Positions 1-11,255 of a DNA stretch of 64,000 nucleotides are shown piece by piece. The translations under genes and the position numbers were made by a program. The notes below the pieces were generated by a model, which worked only from the letters and a program-made list of their open reading frames with translations, was not told where the DNA came from and did no database searches. The stretch's first letter is position 1, and each line of letters opens with the position of its first letter. This stretch comes from Ligula intestinalis (Eukaryota; Platyhelminthes; Cestoda; Diphyllobothriidea; Diphyllobothriidae): assembly GCA_036362985.1 (NCBI GenBank), contig JAYGXS010000005.1:5408931-5472930 (forward strand), given 5' to 3'.

Positions 1-2360
1 GATAGACACTTTGCAAGCCTGTCTCACCATAAACTCAATCGCGCCAAAATAATCAGCGCTCATCCACTACGTAGGCCACGAGGAAGAAATTGTCCCTCAC
101 GACAGTCAAAATGTCGTATCATTGGGAGCAAGGATAAATTGAAGTCATCTTTCGATAACTCATCACCGCATCTCGACAGGATTTAACGCTGCTGGTGTGT
201 GAAATGCATGGATTTGTCTGATTTCTTTTTGCGGTCAAATAAAGCATGATGTAGGAAGTGTAACGTAGTTCTTCGAAAGCTTTCTTCGTTCCACCATCCC
301 AGTGCAACCGTTTTCCTTTACCGTTAACTACTTACTTTTCGGCTTAAATAATGAATGTTCCCCTTGAGGAAGGCGAGCATTTGCGATATCGGCTGCTTTG
401 AAAGTCTTAAAACCCCCAAAAGTTGCTCTTTCGGAGAAGATGATGAGCCTAGAAAAATAGCACGTTTGAACTCAAAAAGATGCCGCAATTTTGATGACCT
501 GCTGGTTTCGTGAGGATTGCCTGAAGCCACAATTGAACGAAAATGGTTGTTGAACCAACAGAGAATTGTTATTTTAAAAAAATTCACTGGCACCATTAGA
601 TCATCCTTGGAGTCAATGGGAAAAACCCAAAAGCCTGGAGCGTGGGTCCCATAGGTTCTATCGGCAACAAACATCAGGCCTCAACGCTTCACCATTGCTG
701 CGTATATGCTCACACGACACCGATGTAACCGTGGGTAAAAACAAGAACTTTTGTGATCTCTGATAAACCCACAGCATCTCGGTCGAAGCGGCAGCTTTAT
801 CATCGAAATATCATGCATTGAAAGTAGAGGGATTAAGTGGGCATAGACTCTTATGAAGCGCTCGGAAAACAAACTGTGAATAATTATTTTAGCCTGCAAC
901 CCAAAAAATGAATAGTGCTATAGAAAAAGCGGTGATGTTGGGAGAGGGTTGGGAGAGCAAAAAAGAATGCTTTCATGTGGAAAAACGAACGAAAGGAAGG
1001 ATAAACTTGCATTCCAAAAAACAACAAAGACTTATCAGATATTATAGTAGGTTTTACACAACCGATCCTTTATCAATCCTACTCATCGTTCTAGTCAGGC
1101 AATCTGTAGTGCGTGGAGATAACGGTGTAATAATCTTTGAGTGAGATTACCGACTTGCGACCTATTGGTCACTATCAGTGTTAATGAACAAACTCATGAC
1201 ACTTTCTATAAGCATACCAAACCAAATGGCATAATGTCAACGGAAAATATCCAATCCTGCTCCAAATTGGTTGCCACGAATTTAATAGCGCAAGGGGACA
1301 AATAGCTCCCGCCTCCGGTCAAATCCCAGGTTTTACGGTTGAAGGACGCAGCCTGGCCTAGTATTTGGTGACTGCCATCAAGGTCAATGCAACTTATCAC
1401 AAGGCAGGGCTGATTGGTCAGTTTCTGCACATCTGCTGCTCGGCCCGTAGCTTTCCTCGTATCTCAGAGGATGGACTCGAAACTGGTAAGAGAGAGCTTG
1501 GAATACTTAACTTCCCTCCCAGTGTCTAGTTCTTTGCCCACACAGGTGAAGTCATCCCTCGGTTAAGTGTCCGGACAGAAGCAGTTCACTCGGAATCAAG
1601 AAACACAGTCTTCTCTCTCCGACACATATCCCACATGTTCGTATATAGGCATTAGTCATGATCACTATCGCCTCGCTCGTAAGGACTATCAAAAAGCATT
1701 AAGGAGTAACTTCGGAGGAAGTTCAAAGTGGGCATGCACTGGATGAATACCCAGATACAAGCTCCTGTAGCGTATTTTTGACAGAATCAACGCACTTATT
1801 CTCAAAGCTTATCATGAGTAAGATCTAGACTTGGCAAATGCAATACACTCACACCGTCGATATTGGGACGTAATGCGAATTTTGTTTGTTGCTGGTAAGA
1901 AGGGATTTTACTTGTGGGAGGAGGTGAAAGTGGACCAAGGAGTAGCGACAAGAAAGATTACAAGCATCGCTGCAACTAATAAGGTTGTTTATATACTCCA
2001 AAAATACCTGATTAAAGGAGCGTTTAGACCAAAAGGTGGCAGGAGTCTTGGATACAAAAAGACGTAGGTTATTTTCATACGGTTACCATGAGAAGGTTTT
2101 TTTAAGTTGATACAACTGATTTACCAAAAAATAATTTAATGCGATGGCTGTATGCCGACGGCGTTGTGCGCGTAAATCGAAAAAAAGGCGCAAAAAACAA
2201 ATCGAGCTCGAATAGAGCTATGATCGAGCATTAATCATTGTCGACAAACTTGGAAATGTGGAGTTTTATTCCGAAAACTTTCCTTAGCCCAAAACCCAGT
2301 AATAATGGATTTTTTGAAGACTTTTTGTTATATTAAGCAGAAACTTCGGGCTTTTTACAT
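1..2360. other. No recognisable gene
   Basis: Short unrelated open frames occur on both strands, but none shows a known domain, codon bias or splice-linked continuation. The base composition is moderately AT-rich with no clear tandem structure. I see nothing here I can name. Confidence 0.6.
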
Positions 2361-2590
2361 AAGATATCACTATCCTACACTGAATCTAACACTAACCCTT
2401 AACCTAACCCTAACCCTAAACCAACCTCTAAACCTCACCCTAACCTTGACCCTCACCCTAACCCCAACCCTATCCCCTAACCCTTACCCTAACCCCTTAC
2501 CCTTACCGTAACCTTTACCCTAACGCTAACCTCTGACCCTAAAAATAACCCTTATCCTAACCCCTAACACTTACCCTAACCTTAATCATG
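2361..2590 (+). repeat. Degenerate telomere-like (CCCTAA)n tract
   Basis: About 230 bp is dominated by variants of CCCTAA, such as CTAACCCTAACCC, ACCCTTACC and AACCTCAACC. This reads as an interstitial, strongly mutated TTAGGG-type array with its C-rich strand on +. The 68-residue open frame across it (Leu-Thr-Leu-Asn repeats) is an artefact of the repeat. Shorter tracts recur at 28.9, 53.2, 59.9, 61.7 and 62.9 kb. Confidence 0.85.
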
Positions 2591-2968
2591 CTCAAATCGA
2601 GCTCGAATCGATTTTATAAAAGAAAATTCGATTAATTTTTATGTTAGTTAATATCATATCCCCACTTAAGTAAACGTTACTAGTCGAAAACACACTTCAG
2701 AAGTTCAGTTTACCCGTGATAAAGTCAATCACTGACACCGATAAAAATAAGCCGCATATAGCTCATGAAATGATGTAAGGTACATTTACCAATTCGCAAA
2801 CATTTAATTGAGTATTAAACAGCGGGAAAGTATGATGCTATTTGGAAACGTTTTCACTGACATACAATATCTAAAATAGCAAACTTTTTTTAAAATCATA
2901 AGTTTAATCTTCTTTCTACTTATGCCATTGAAAGAGAAGTAATGTACCGCAAAACGAGTGCACGAAAT

Positions 2969-3095
2969 ACAGTGGAGCCTCGATTAATGAGTCTGATCTG
3001 TTTTGGTACCAGGTTTTTTATTTCAGCCGTTCGTCTTGTGAATCGAATTTCCCCATTTTAAACAATGGAAATGAAATAAATCCGTGCTACACCCG
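2969..3095 (+). mobile_element. Possible Tigger/pogo-type terminal remnant
   Basis: The stretch starts with TACAGTGGAGCCTCGATTA and continues with an AAACAATGGAAATGAAATAA-like part. This resembles termini of pogo/Tigger DNA transposons, which start CAGT and insert at TA. I could not find the opposite terminus, so this is either one end only or chance similarity. Confidence 0.3.
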
Positions 3096-4017
3096 AAAGG
3101 CATCAATGCGAATGTTATTATCATAGATGTTTTGGTACTGTTTTCAGCTGTACGTTTTTCTTATGAGGAGTCGTTGCTAGCTTGAGGGAGACGAATAGAA
3201 AGCAGATAAGAGGCGTTGTGGTGTGGAAGGAATGTCCACCCTGTACCTAGTTTTTTACACCAGCCTCGCGAGACCTCGTAGCCTACCAAACCGCAAGAGC
3301 AAGGTTCCCGGGCGGACGACAGTTCCCCCGTCAATTTCGACGATTGGCACCGCGTGCTCCAACAAGCCGCAGCAAACACTGAAGCAAGCGACAACAGACA
3401 CTGAGGCGAGCTGGGCAAGCGACACGAAGGCTACAGCAAGCAGGGGCAACACAGAGATCTAGCACGAGAGAGAACAGTAGTTTAGGCAGACTCGCGCAGA
3501 ATCTACCCACACGCTCGCCTCTCCCACCTCCGTTTCCGGTGTAAAGACAAAGTCAATAAGACCGGGGATGAGGGAGGGTGTAGATGGCTGGCGCGATAAA
3601 CACTCAGCACGCGCACACTTGACACAGCCAACTCGCTAGGTATGCTCCCAACTGCGCGGGAGCGCCATAAAGGCCACATTAAGAGGGAGCTACTGCAGCC
3701 TGACTCTTAGTCCTCCCTTTCCTCCCATACGCACACACAAAAACACGCGTACAGGAGGAGCAGCAACGTAGGGGGGCACAAGTTTTCCCATCAGTTGGCA
3801 AACCCTCCAAGCCACGGCTTTTAGCGCACCGTGATAGATTCAAGCGCATTCAGATTTATTATAGTGAGGAGAGCAGCGCGCTGAGGGTCGACCTCACTCT
3901 CTCCCTACATTATAGTGACCGCCTTGCTTTCCGGACACGTAAGGTGGGGCCTGAAACCCATTGGGAGCGCGAGCGCAGTCACCAACAGAGAGTCAGAAAC
4001 GAGAAAAGTGTCAGCAT
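3096..4017. other. GC-richer stretch without recognisable gene
   Basis: Overlapping short frames on both strands (for example around 3161-3462) have no domain similarity I recognise. The region lies directly downstream (on the - strand) of the RTE fragment at 4018-5107 and might hold its decayed continuation, but I see no reverse-transcriptase motif. Confidence 0.4.
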
Positions 4018-5107
4018 CTACCAGGCCGCAGGGGCCGTAGTTGGCTGAAGACTGGCATTGCATGTGCATACAGACCATTTGATCTCATAAGGGTGAGAGC
4101 AGCCCTGCATTAAGCCTGGGCCATCACTCTCCTGAGAGGGATAACCAATCAGCCGCCGACTGAAAGGCACTACCCATGCTCTGTTGCGGGTTGACGTCCA
4201 TGGGCGGGGCTTGAGGTCTCCTAAGTGGTTGGAGACGGATCCGCATCCTGGAGATGAGGAGACGATGATCGGTATCACCATCGGCAACCGGCATTGCATT
4301 TGTCACCAACACGTCCTGCTGATCACGCCACCGCACGAGGAAATTGTCCAGAAGATGCAACTAATGGGATCTCGGGTGCATCCATGTCGCCTTGTACTGC
4401 AGCGGTTGGCTGAAGTAGGTGTTGGTCAGCGTAAGATGGTGCACCGCGCAGGTTCGAAGAAGGAGTAGGCCATTGTCATTGAGTCCTCGGAGGCTGTGGG
4501 GTCCACGCATTCCTTTTCAGGCAGCGTGGTCTGTGCCGACACGGGCATTGAAGTCGCCAAGGACAATCAACTCGTCCGCCTTCGGCACAGAGGCCAGGAG
4601 AGCGTGCAGATCGTCGTAGAACTTGTTCTTTGTCTCTTCGGAGCTGGTCATCGGAGGAGCGTAGACACTAACGATGGTGGCGAATTTGCCACCCAAGAGA
4701 GACAGGCAGGGGCTCATCAGGCGTTCGTTGATACCCTGCGGCGTAAAGCATAGTCGTCCCACGATTTTCTTTTGGATGGCAAAGGCGACGCCGGCCTCGC
4801 GTCGCTCTGCCACAGGACGGCCCACATAGAAGAAGGTGTAGCCGGCACCCACCTCTCCTATGGAGCCTTCACCGGAGAAGCGAGTTTCACTGAAAGCGGT
4901 GATGTCCACCTTGAAGCGCACCAGTTCCCGGGTAATTAGCGCTGTTCTCCGTTCCAGTCGGATGCTCCTCGAGTTATCTAAAAGGGAACTAACATTCCAA
5001 GCGCCGAAGGTGATAGGACTTACCTGAGCTCCCTGAGCTGTCCTGCGGGAAGGAAACGGGTCAGTGGGGGGAGGGGGGGTGGGAAAGAGAGAGGTTTTGA
5101 TTTGCAT
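4018..5107 (-). pseudogene. RTE-type LINE apurinic endonuclease fragment (decayed)
   Basis: On the - strand, 5107 to 4517 is open for 196 residues and reads as an exonuclease-endonuclease-phosphatase domain. It has [14 protein letters not shown] near residue 35, the SETRFS segment with the catalytic Glu, the VSVYAPP strand and [17 protein letters not shown] with the catalytic Asp/Asn pair. Many metazoan gene sets label this family 'craniofacial development protein 2-like', but it is the endonuclease of RTE non-LTR retrotransposons. After a frame break the domain continues to about 4018 (frame 4360-4124 reads LLDNFLVRWRDQQDVLVTNA and then DTDHRLLISRMR, the usual terminal Asp-His region). No reverse-transcriptase domain follows, so this is a truncated dead copy. 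The + strand frames at 4184-4753 are shadows of it. Confidence 0.85.
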
Positions 5108-6500
5108 TTCGACCGCGTATATGCAATCTGTCAGCCACGGTCAACTGGCAGATGTCGCGACCCAGCGTGTTTGGTAACCACATTTTCTAGGCCCATCTAC
5201 CCTCTCGCGAGGGGCGGCAGCGCTGCTCCAAGAAGGACTGCCGGTCACCCACAACTGCTGCCGAACTACACCATGGGCCACGATAGATTTTGTGCCGAAC
5301 GACCACTTGGCCGTGAGCCGCCTACAAGATGAATTTTAGGGGGTGGAGAGTATTTTGGAACAAAGGGGTGGGGAGCAGCAGTAATTATCCTAGTAGCAGT
5401 AGCGGTGAAGGGGACTGTGTCTCACGTAAAGTTGATACGAATTCTAGTGCTGTGGCATCTGACTGTGGATAGAATTACTGCTACGAGTAGTGTTGTCGTT
5501 GATGCCACTAAGGAGGCAAACTCTGCTAAGACTAAGAGTGCTATTCAGGGGGGTGGGACGACTGTTTGGGTAGGCATCGCTACAATGAAATGAAGTCACT
5601 GTAACAGTAAGGTAATGGAAGGGTATAGGTATAGTAGTAGAGACAACATTAGAGAAATAACAGGCAGAGTAACAGATAACAAATATCAATTAGAAAAATT
5701 ATAAGATTAAATAAATGTGGAATCAGGCACACAAACGCATAAAGAACAATGGAGGCAATGTTAAGACTAGCGGATATCGAGTAGATTACGCAGATAAGGC
5801 AACGTTACAGGAGGAATGAAATGTTGAAGCTACTGATGAAAGCAATGAACGCGATAGTGGTAATAGTGATAAAAGCAAGTAGAGATAGCAAATGTAGCAA
5901 GAGTGTTATAAACAGTAAAGGTAAGTAAACTATAAAATACAAACAGACAATGGTATGGTACACAGTAAGTAGCTTCCGTCCGCCAACTACGCCTACAAGG
6001 ATACTAACCGCTGCAACCCGGGGATAAACCGGGCGTGGGGACACACACACCGGAGACCCTCACTTGGTTTAGCCCGCTGATCGGGGTGGGGAGCCGGGGG
6101 GTGGCCGCCAGGCAGAGCCTAGCTCCAGGGAGCCACAAGTGAGAGCTGGATGCCAGCCAAGGACGCTAGGCGTAACACCACCTACGCGAGGAAGATGATG
6201 CGATCTGCCACGACCTTCACGTTCAGCCCCCAGCCGAACACCCCATACCCCACTCCCGAGCGAACACAGGCATACGCACACACTGAGAACGCGTTAACCG
6301 AGCGGAAGCTCGTCAATCGAAACAACCTTTTTGCGAGTGCCTCGTTCGTTACCTGGAAAGTCCGTAACTTGGGCTGCTTGTCACCCGGTGGCTCCACTGT
6401 AGTAATTATATGCATCTTGACCAGAGCACATGTTTATGTCTTCGAAGTATGCTGCACGATAATCAATAAAACAGCCCCATTTAAATGAATCTTTCTAAGT
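5108..6500. other. Low-complexity and GC-rich stretch, no gene
   Basis: About 5340-5960 is rich in AGT/TAG-type triplets and gives meaningless low-complexity frames. About 6010-6290 is GC-rich (GGGGATAAACCGGGCGTGG, then GGAGCCGGGGGGTGG) and could be a LINE 5' untranslated region, since such sequence often precedes RTE copies; this is a guess. No domain is recognised. Confidence 0.4.
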
Positions 6501-7860
6501 TAAACCAAATTTCAGAAATTCGGTTAATATTTCGTTAGCAACGCCACTTAGCATACAGGACTTACTACTTAAAAGTCTGGGGGGACCAGCCTTTCGTTGG
6601 TGCGTCTGTATTAAAAAACGGCGAAAGCGTGAAGTGGACGCTTGGGGTTGGTCACTGGCTGCTAAGATTACACAGTCGAAGGCAGAAACTGACATGCCTT
6701 TCAAAAAAGGAGCCAAAATCGCAGGATATTAATTGTATGCATAACCACAAAGTTAAATGAATGGTCTTATTTTGCACACATAGAGGTACTTTCCCCGTTT
6801 ATAAAAAAAACACTTTCGAGTGAATTTTAAAACGAGGGAGCAAACACTGCACGGGTTTTCGTTTGCGTGTCGAAAATAATCCGTCTGTTATGAAAAATGG
6901 TTAATGAACAGTAAAAAGCATACTCTTTCAAGGTTGGCTGTAAAAGACAAAGGAGGGCTACTGGATTGGCTTTAAAGGAAAAAAAGGTGGTCAATCTTGA
7001 GAAGGTAACTGAACCTGTGACAATGAACCTCCCTGTACGTGAGACTATATCAGAGTTCGGAACGTCCCTTATCGAGGGAGAATTCACAGAGCAGTCGAGG
7101 CTATTCGCTGTAGATCTGGTCATAGGAGCTTCGAGATATTTGGAAAAAAGTGCTCATAGTACGAGTGAAAAGTAAATTTTGCAAACAATCATTTTCGGCC
7201 AATCATCCTCAGGCCTTTACAAGGACATAAAAGTGCTCAGTTATGAACAGGAGTTCTCGGTGTTGAGGAGGAGGAGGAGGGGGGAGGGTTGGCTATTTAT
7301 GTCCTCTCCGTCACCTGCGTGACGGAGTCAGCATTTTGAGGGCGTTGTGGTTCGAGGTGCAGGAGAGCAGAGGGGATGGGAGGAGGAGGCTGTTGTTGAG
7401 GTCTGGGTATCAAACGGGATGAACTACTGGATACCAGACACGACACTTTAGGATAGGCACGACAAAAATGCTGGTCGCTGATTGGCTCTTTCATCGGGAA
7501 GCCTGACATCTGACCCACATATTCCTTTTTTATTATGCCATTGTGGGGACCTAATTTTGCCATAATTTTCAATCAATTGCCCTTCAATAGGTAGGTTAAC
7601 GTTTGGTTTATAAGTATATATGACGACTGGTGCGCATGCGTACGTTGATGTGCGCCAAATGAAGCAGGTAAACCAATTGGCGAACAGGAAGTGAAATTAT
7701 CATTCTTTACCCACAGACGGTCTTTTTCTTATTAATAAGAAGGCCAAACTGCCATTTTAAATGGGTTGGCTTTCCGCGATTTTCCTTTGTTTTTGCTGAA
7801 AGTCTGATTTTCTCTTTTTTTTCGCGCGCCATAAGGCGTCAGATAATGAAGCCGAAAGGC
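6501..7860. other. No recognisable gene
   Basis: A 69-residue + frame at 6966-7175 and its antisense shadow have no recognised similarity. 7258-7395 is purine-rich with GGAGGAGGAGG runs. No repeat partner elsewhere in the window was noticed. Confidence 0.5.
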
Positions 7861-7861
7861 C

Positions 7862-8513
7862 CACTGCCACGGCAAGAAACATCTGGGGTCGTCTACAGGA
7901 TCTCCGACATAGTTGCGGTCAAAGGAACTATGTCGTAGAAACTGGCAGATTTCTCAGGACGCGCATTGCCGAACACGCGGCAGCAGTGCGGCGAAATAAT
8001 GCCAATTCTCAAGTTGCGGTTCATTCCACGACACCTGGCCACCGTTCAAATTTGATGACGCCAAAAATCTCGCCAGAGGTGACAATCGGGTGAGCCGAGA
8101 ACTACTTGAGTCATGGTTCATGGGCCCCCAATCCATAAACACGTGCAATGATTTGCCCAATCCATATTTAATCCTGAGATTAAATTTGGCCAAAGCAAGC
8201 CGTCACTTGAGGAACGGGCTGGCTACCGCCTCATCGTACGTCAACACCGGGTAGCCAGACGGCTGAGCAATCCTCACGCCCGAGCTCACTGCCCGTGATG
8301 AAGGTTCAACAGGTCAGAGCCCGCGTGCCGTCCAAAAAGCAATCCACGCAAAATAAGGCAATTAATGTTAATTGTCACTGTGTGCTTGCAGTTATGACTG
8401 TGTCCTATAAATACTACAAACTTCTCTGCATGCATTACCCGTTTCTGCTACTCTTTCCTACTCATGTCTCTGGTGACGAATCCGCAACGGATATCGAAAC
8501 GTCGGGCGAATAA
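7862..8513 (+). pseudogene. Penelope-like element: decayed GIY-YIG domain and 3' tail
   Basis: With one early frameshift, the + strand around 7895-8215 translates as a Penelope-type GIY-YIG nuclease. It has SGVVYRI, then CGQRNYVVETGRFLRTRIAEH (GIY-YIG core with the catalytic Arg of the RTR.AEH helix), and later SRELLESWFMGPQSIN with the catalytic Glu region. Stops and a further frameshift near 8055 show it is dead. A hammerhead-like hairpin lies about 250 bp downstream at 8466-8508, as expected for the 3' end of such an element. Its reverse-transcriptase part is absent. The - strand frame 7954-8193 is a shadow. Confidence 0.75.
8466..8508 (+). ncRNA. Divergent hammerhead-like hairpin of PLE
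   Basis: TGACGA is followed by ATCCG-CAA-CGGAT, a perfect 5-bp stem with a three-base loop, and then by GAAACGTC. This keeps the order GA, stem II, GAAAC, GTC typical of hammerhead motifs in Penelope-like elements. The first core base differs from CTGANGA and stem I is poor, so it is probably inactive. Confidence 0.35.
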
Positions 8514-8737
8514 ACATATTGTCCCAGCGATCGAGTCTTCTTCTTCTCCATTGCCTCCTGGGACACGGATGTTCGCTTGCATTGGCAAAATAATGAATAA
8601 GTTAATTTATAGGATTTTCTATCTCATAAAACAACCCGTGTTTGTGCAAGCTAAGCCCGGGATAAGCGATAACATAGGAGACCGTCAGAATGCATCGTAA
8701 CATAGATTCGCCCTAAATATATTTATATTTATTGCCA

Positions 8738-9740
8738 ATAGAAGCGAAAATCCAAGTCCCCGGGCATAAATGAGAAGAAGAGGCGATCACGGGAACCATA
8801 GTTTTACTTTCCTGACGTTTCAAAAGCGTACAGGCTTCCGTCATCAGAGGTGGGGGTTGTACCGCGCCTCACAGTATTTATAGAAGGTGACAGTCATAGT
8901 CAATAGGGTTTAAGCCAATGCAAAGGAAGGGGGGCCGGGGCATGAGAGGGATGCTCAATCATCGAGGCGGATTAGTTTCAGTGAAGGGGTCTCCTATCGG
9001 ATTCTCCTCTTCGCGCCTGTGCAGCTGTCATTGATCTAAGCTGCCGTCCTTGGGCGGTGTTCCTGTTTGTGTTCACTCGTTCATCTGGTTTCCCACCTGC
9101 AGAATGAGCGGATGCAGCGGCTAAGTTGATGATTGCTCTTTCCGATTGTGGTCCATCTACGTGTGTGTCCATCATGGGCTCACAAGGGCTTGAATTAGCG
9201 TCAGATTCTGCCGTTCGCGCCTGAGCCACTGTCATTGATCTCAGCAGCCGTTCTATTCCGGTGGTCCTGTTTGTGTTAATGCGTACATCCGGTGTCACAC
9301 CTGCGGAATGAACGGATGAAGCGGCTACGCTGGTGATTGCCCCTTCCGATTGTGGTGCGGCTGCGTGTGTGCCCACCATGGGCTCGCGAGGGCCCAGATT
9401 CATGTTCCGTCTGATTTGGTGTTCGCTTTTTCTTTCATTGAGTTTCTTTTGGAGGGCTTGGTAGGCTGTAGGAAGTGAGACAGAACGGTTAATGGAGGTT
9501 GTTCCCGTGTGCCAGGCCTCGATTGTTTCCCTCACCACGTGGTCATTTCCTCGACCCAGAATTTTGGCATTCTGGGAAGAGAATGTGTGTCCGACATTTG
9601 CGCAGTGTTCCGCCACCAACAAAAGTCGCTGCATCGTATCTACAGCCCTGCTGTGTTCTGCCATCCGGGTCTGCAACCACTTCCCAGTCTCTCCGACATA
9701 TTTGACCGCGCAGGAATCACATTTTTATTCAATAAACAAC
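8738..9740 (-). mobile_element. Penelope-like element 3' portion (GIY-YIG + terminal region)
   Basis: The - strand reads CDSCAVKYVGETGKWLQTRM from about 9735, the CxxC plus YVGETG...RM.EH core of a Penelope-family GIY-YIG nuclease. It stays open to 8978 (232 residues counted from an internal Met at 9676), including RETIEAWHTGTTSINRSVSL with the catalytic Glu helix. The C-terminal part holds two degenerate copies of a block with AAPQSE.AI.../HSAG..PD.R.NTNR and QLRSMT.AQAR, an internal duplication. A stop just before the CxxC cuts it from the reverse transcriptase. Downstream are a hammerhead-like motif (8811-8850) and a terminal block (8738-8800) that recurs in direct orientation at 10123-10185. 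Confidence 0.8.
8811..8850 (-). ncRNA. Hammerhead-ribozyme-like motif (PLE)
   Basis: On the - strand: CTGATGA, C, GGAAGC-loop-GCTTTT (6-bp stem II), GAAAC, GTC. Flanking CCT/AGG can form a 3-bp stem I. Known hammerheads have CUGANGA, stem II, GAAA, stem III and an NUH cleavage triplet. Here stem III would be A-U plus C-G with no loop, the minimal type that works only as a dimer. One extra base sits between CTGATGA and stem II. Confidence 0.5.
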
Positions 9741-10110
9741 GTTTGTGGTTTCACCTCGGGTCAGGTGCTCCTTTGGCCTCATGACGAGATGACGACGTTG
9801 AAGTCAATGCGAACATGGCAACCGCAATTTGCAACTCAAGGGAAAGGAATGAACGTGACATGACGTCGGCCGGGCCCAACCTATGAACGATGCGCACCCG
9901 ATCAATGGCAATTATCCCACCAACGCCACCACCCCCGGATAAGGCGAGCCCGCAGTCGCATGACAACAGTCATCCCCATGCCTAGCTAAATTTTACCCAT
10001 AAATACTGTGAACGTTCGTGCACTTATCACCTTTGACAATGGAAGCTTGTCTGATTCCGAAACGTCAGGACATTAAATCCTTGGTTCCTGTGATGGCCTT
10101 GCCTTCTCAT
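9741..10110 (+). mobile_element. Oppositely oriented PLE terminal fragment
   Basis: The right part (10029-10105) is an inverted relative of 8765-8850. It holds TTGACAATGGAAGC, then CCGAAACGTCAGGA, then GGTTCCTGTGATGGCC and CTTCTCAT, ending in a short (AT)n run. The rest (9741-10020) has no recognised coding potential. The neighbouring - strand element therefore has a + strand end immediately on its upstream side. Confidence 0.5.
10029..10070 (+). ncRNA. Degenerate hammerhead-like motif (PLE)
   Basis: The order is TTGACAA, TGGAAGC, loop, CCGAAACGTC. Flanking CCT/AGG could form stem I as in the 8811-8850 copy. Several core bases have changed (CTGANGA to TTGACAA), so it is most likely inactive. 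Confidence 0.35.
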
Positions 10111-10122
10111 ATATATATATAT

Positions 10123-10185
10123 GCTAATAGAAGCGAAAATGCGTGTTCCCGGACATAATTGAGAAGGTAAGGCGATCACGGGAAC
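10123..10185 (-). repeat. Direct copy of PLE terminal block 8738-8800
   Basis: GCTAATAGAAGCGAAAAT and GGCGATCACGGGAACC match 8738-8800 in the same orientation at most positions. Penelope-like elements are known to carry terminal direct repeats (pseudo-LTRs), so 8738-10185 may be flanked by such repeats. Alternatively this block belongs to a second element continuing to about 10950. Confidence 0.65.
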
Positions 10186-10285
10186 CTTTGGGTCCCTCGG
10201 GGTCCAGATATGTTATCGAGTGTATCGTCTCCCAAAGAAGAGGAAGAAGAAGAAGGGGCGGGTTCGTGGACCAAATTGTATTTGG

Positions 10286-10325
10286 ACTGACGTTTCAAAA
10301 GCACACTTGCTTCCATCGTTAGAGT
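10286..10325 (-). ncRNA. Hammerhead-ribozyme-like motif (PLE)
   Basis: The - strand reads CTAACGA, T, GGAAGC-loop-GCTTTT, GAAAC, GTC, with flanks ACT/AGT forming a 3-bp stem I. Compared with the 8811-8850 copy, the outer stem I pair has changed from C-G to A-T on both sides. One core base (G5) is changed to A. Confidence 0.45.
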
Positions 10326-10850
10326 ATCGCGCTTACTCTTCCGCGGGCCTTGAGTGAAATCGCCTCGCCACCGATCTTTTGAAGTAACCGTGTTCCCTCC
10401 ACGTGCGTTCGCCGCTGGTTGGCTCCGACTTGTTTGCTGCCGACCAATGGCGGGTCCGCGTCTCCTTTCTGCCCTGCGCCGCTATCGTGGTTGCTGCGGC
10501 GCCGTCCTCCTCTCCGCCATCTGTTCGATCGATTGGCCGTTGATATTTGGTGGCAGCTCTGCCGGCCTCAAGTTCGGGTGCGTGGGAAAGCACGCCGTGC
10601 TGGTCACATAATTCGCTGTCCAGGGTACGAATCTCAGGTGCTGCAGACTTGGTATTGAGTGGGGCTTGTTTAATAGGCCTAAAAGTGTGCATTCGAGTTT
10701 CTCCTGTCTTTTTTGGTGCTTTCCATTTCCATATGTTCCTCGTCACTATGCAACTGCCTGCAAGAGATCTAGATTTAGCCGCACGATGCAGTGGGACATG
10801 CATGGTCGGTAAGTTGATCGGTGATATCGCTACCGACTGGATAACGAGCC
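10326..10850 (-). pseudogene. Probable PLE linker region (open frame on -)
   Basis: The - strand frame 10950-10333 (205 residues) has no catalytic motif. Its C-terminal half is Arg/Glu/Ala-rich (TDGGEEDGAAATTIAAQGR) and ends just before the hammerhead-like motif at 10286-10325. That is where the PLE at 53316-54660 has its own low-complexity linker. The N-terminal part overlaps a SINE copy. I infer a decayed PLE tail; the + strand frames here are shadows. Confidence 0.3.
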
Positions 10851-10851
10851 C

Positions 10852-10990
10852 GTGACTCACTGGTAGGGCTTTCGACTTAATGATCAAAGACCCTGGATCA
10901 GAATTCATGGTGGTTCGCCTTTGGGACTGGTCGTGACGGGCTGACGACAACGAATAAGCCAGAAATTGTCATTCCCATCAGAAGCCTTTG
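10852..10990 (+). repeat. tRNA-derived SINE, family A (partial)
   Basis: It has a box-A-like GTGACTCACTGGTAGGGC and then the family-A tail: GGGACTGGTCGTGACGGGC, ACGAATAAGCCAGAAATTGTC. The same tail order is present at 19555-19720, 36.4-37.0 kb (two inverted copies) and 43990-44155. The box-B part is degenerate. Confidence 0.6.
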
Positions 10991-11155
10991 AAAGGGCCTG
11001 TGCACCCTTTGCGACATCTCAGAATGGCAAGCCCTTTATGTCTGCTGTTTATTGATATTAACCGGCATATCACAACATTGTGTTCCACCGCCTGAAAAAA
11101 GGAATTTCAGCTCTTTACTTAATGGTGCTGTAAATGGTGCCCTCCTATTTCTTGG

Positions 11156-11255
11156 NNNNNNNNNNNNNNNNNNNNNNNNNNNNNNNNNNNNNNNNNNNNN
11201 NNNNNNNNNNNNNNNNNNNNNNNNNNNNNNNNNNNNNNNNNNNNNNNNNNNNNNN
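11156..11255. other. Assembly gap (100 N)
   Basis: Exactly 100 N, a conventional unknown-length placeholder. It interrupts the reverse-transcriptase region of the CR1-like LINE on the - strand. The sequence on its left (11040-11155) does not visibly continue that LINE. Confidence 1.

Noticed and set aside
4184..4753. Overlapping + strand frames up to 94 residues
   Set aside because: Antisense shadows of the RTE endonuclease fragment.
10354..10855. Three overlapping + strand frames of 79-102 residues
   Set aside because: Shadows of the - strand PLE linker frame; no domain or splice link.
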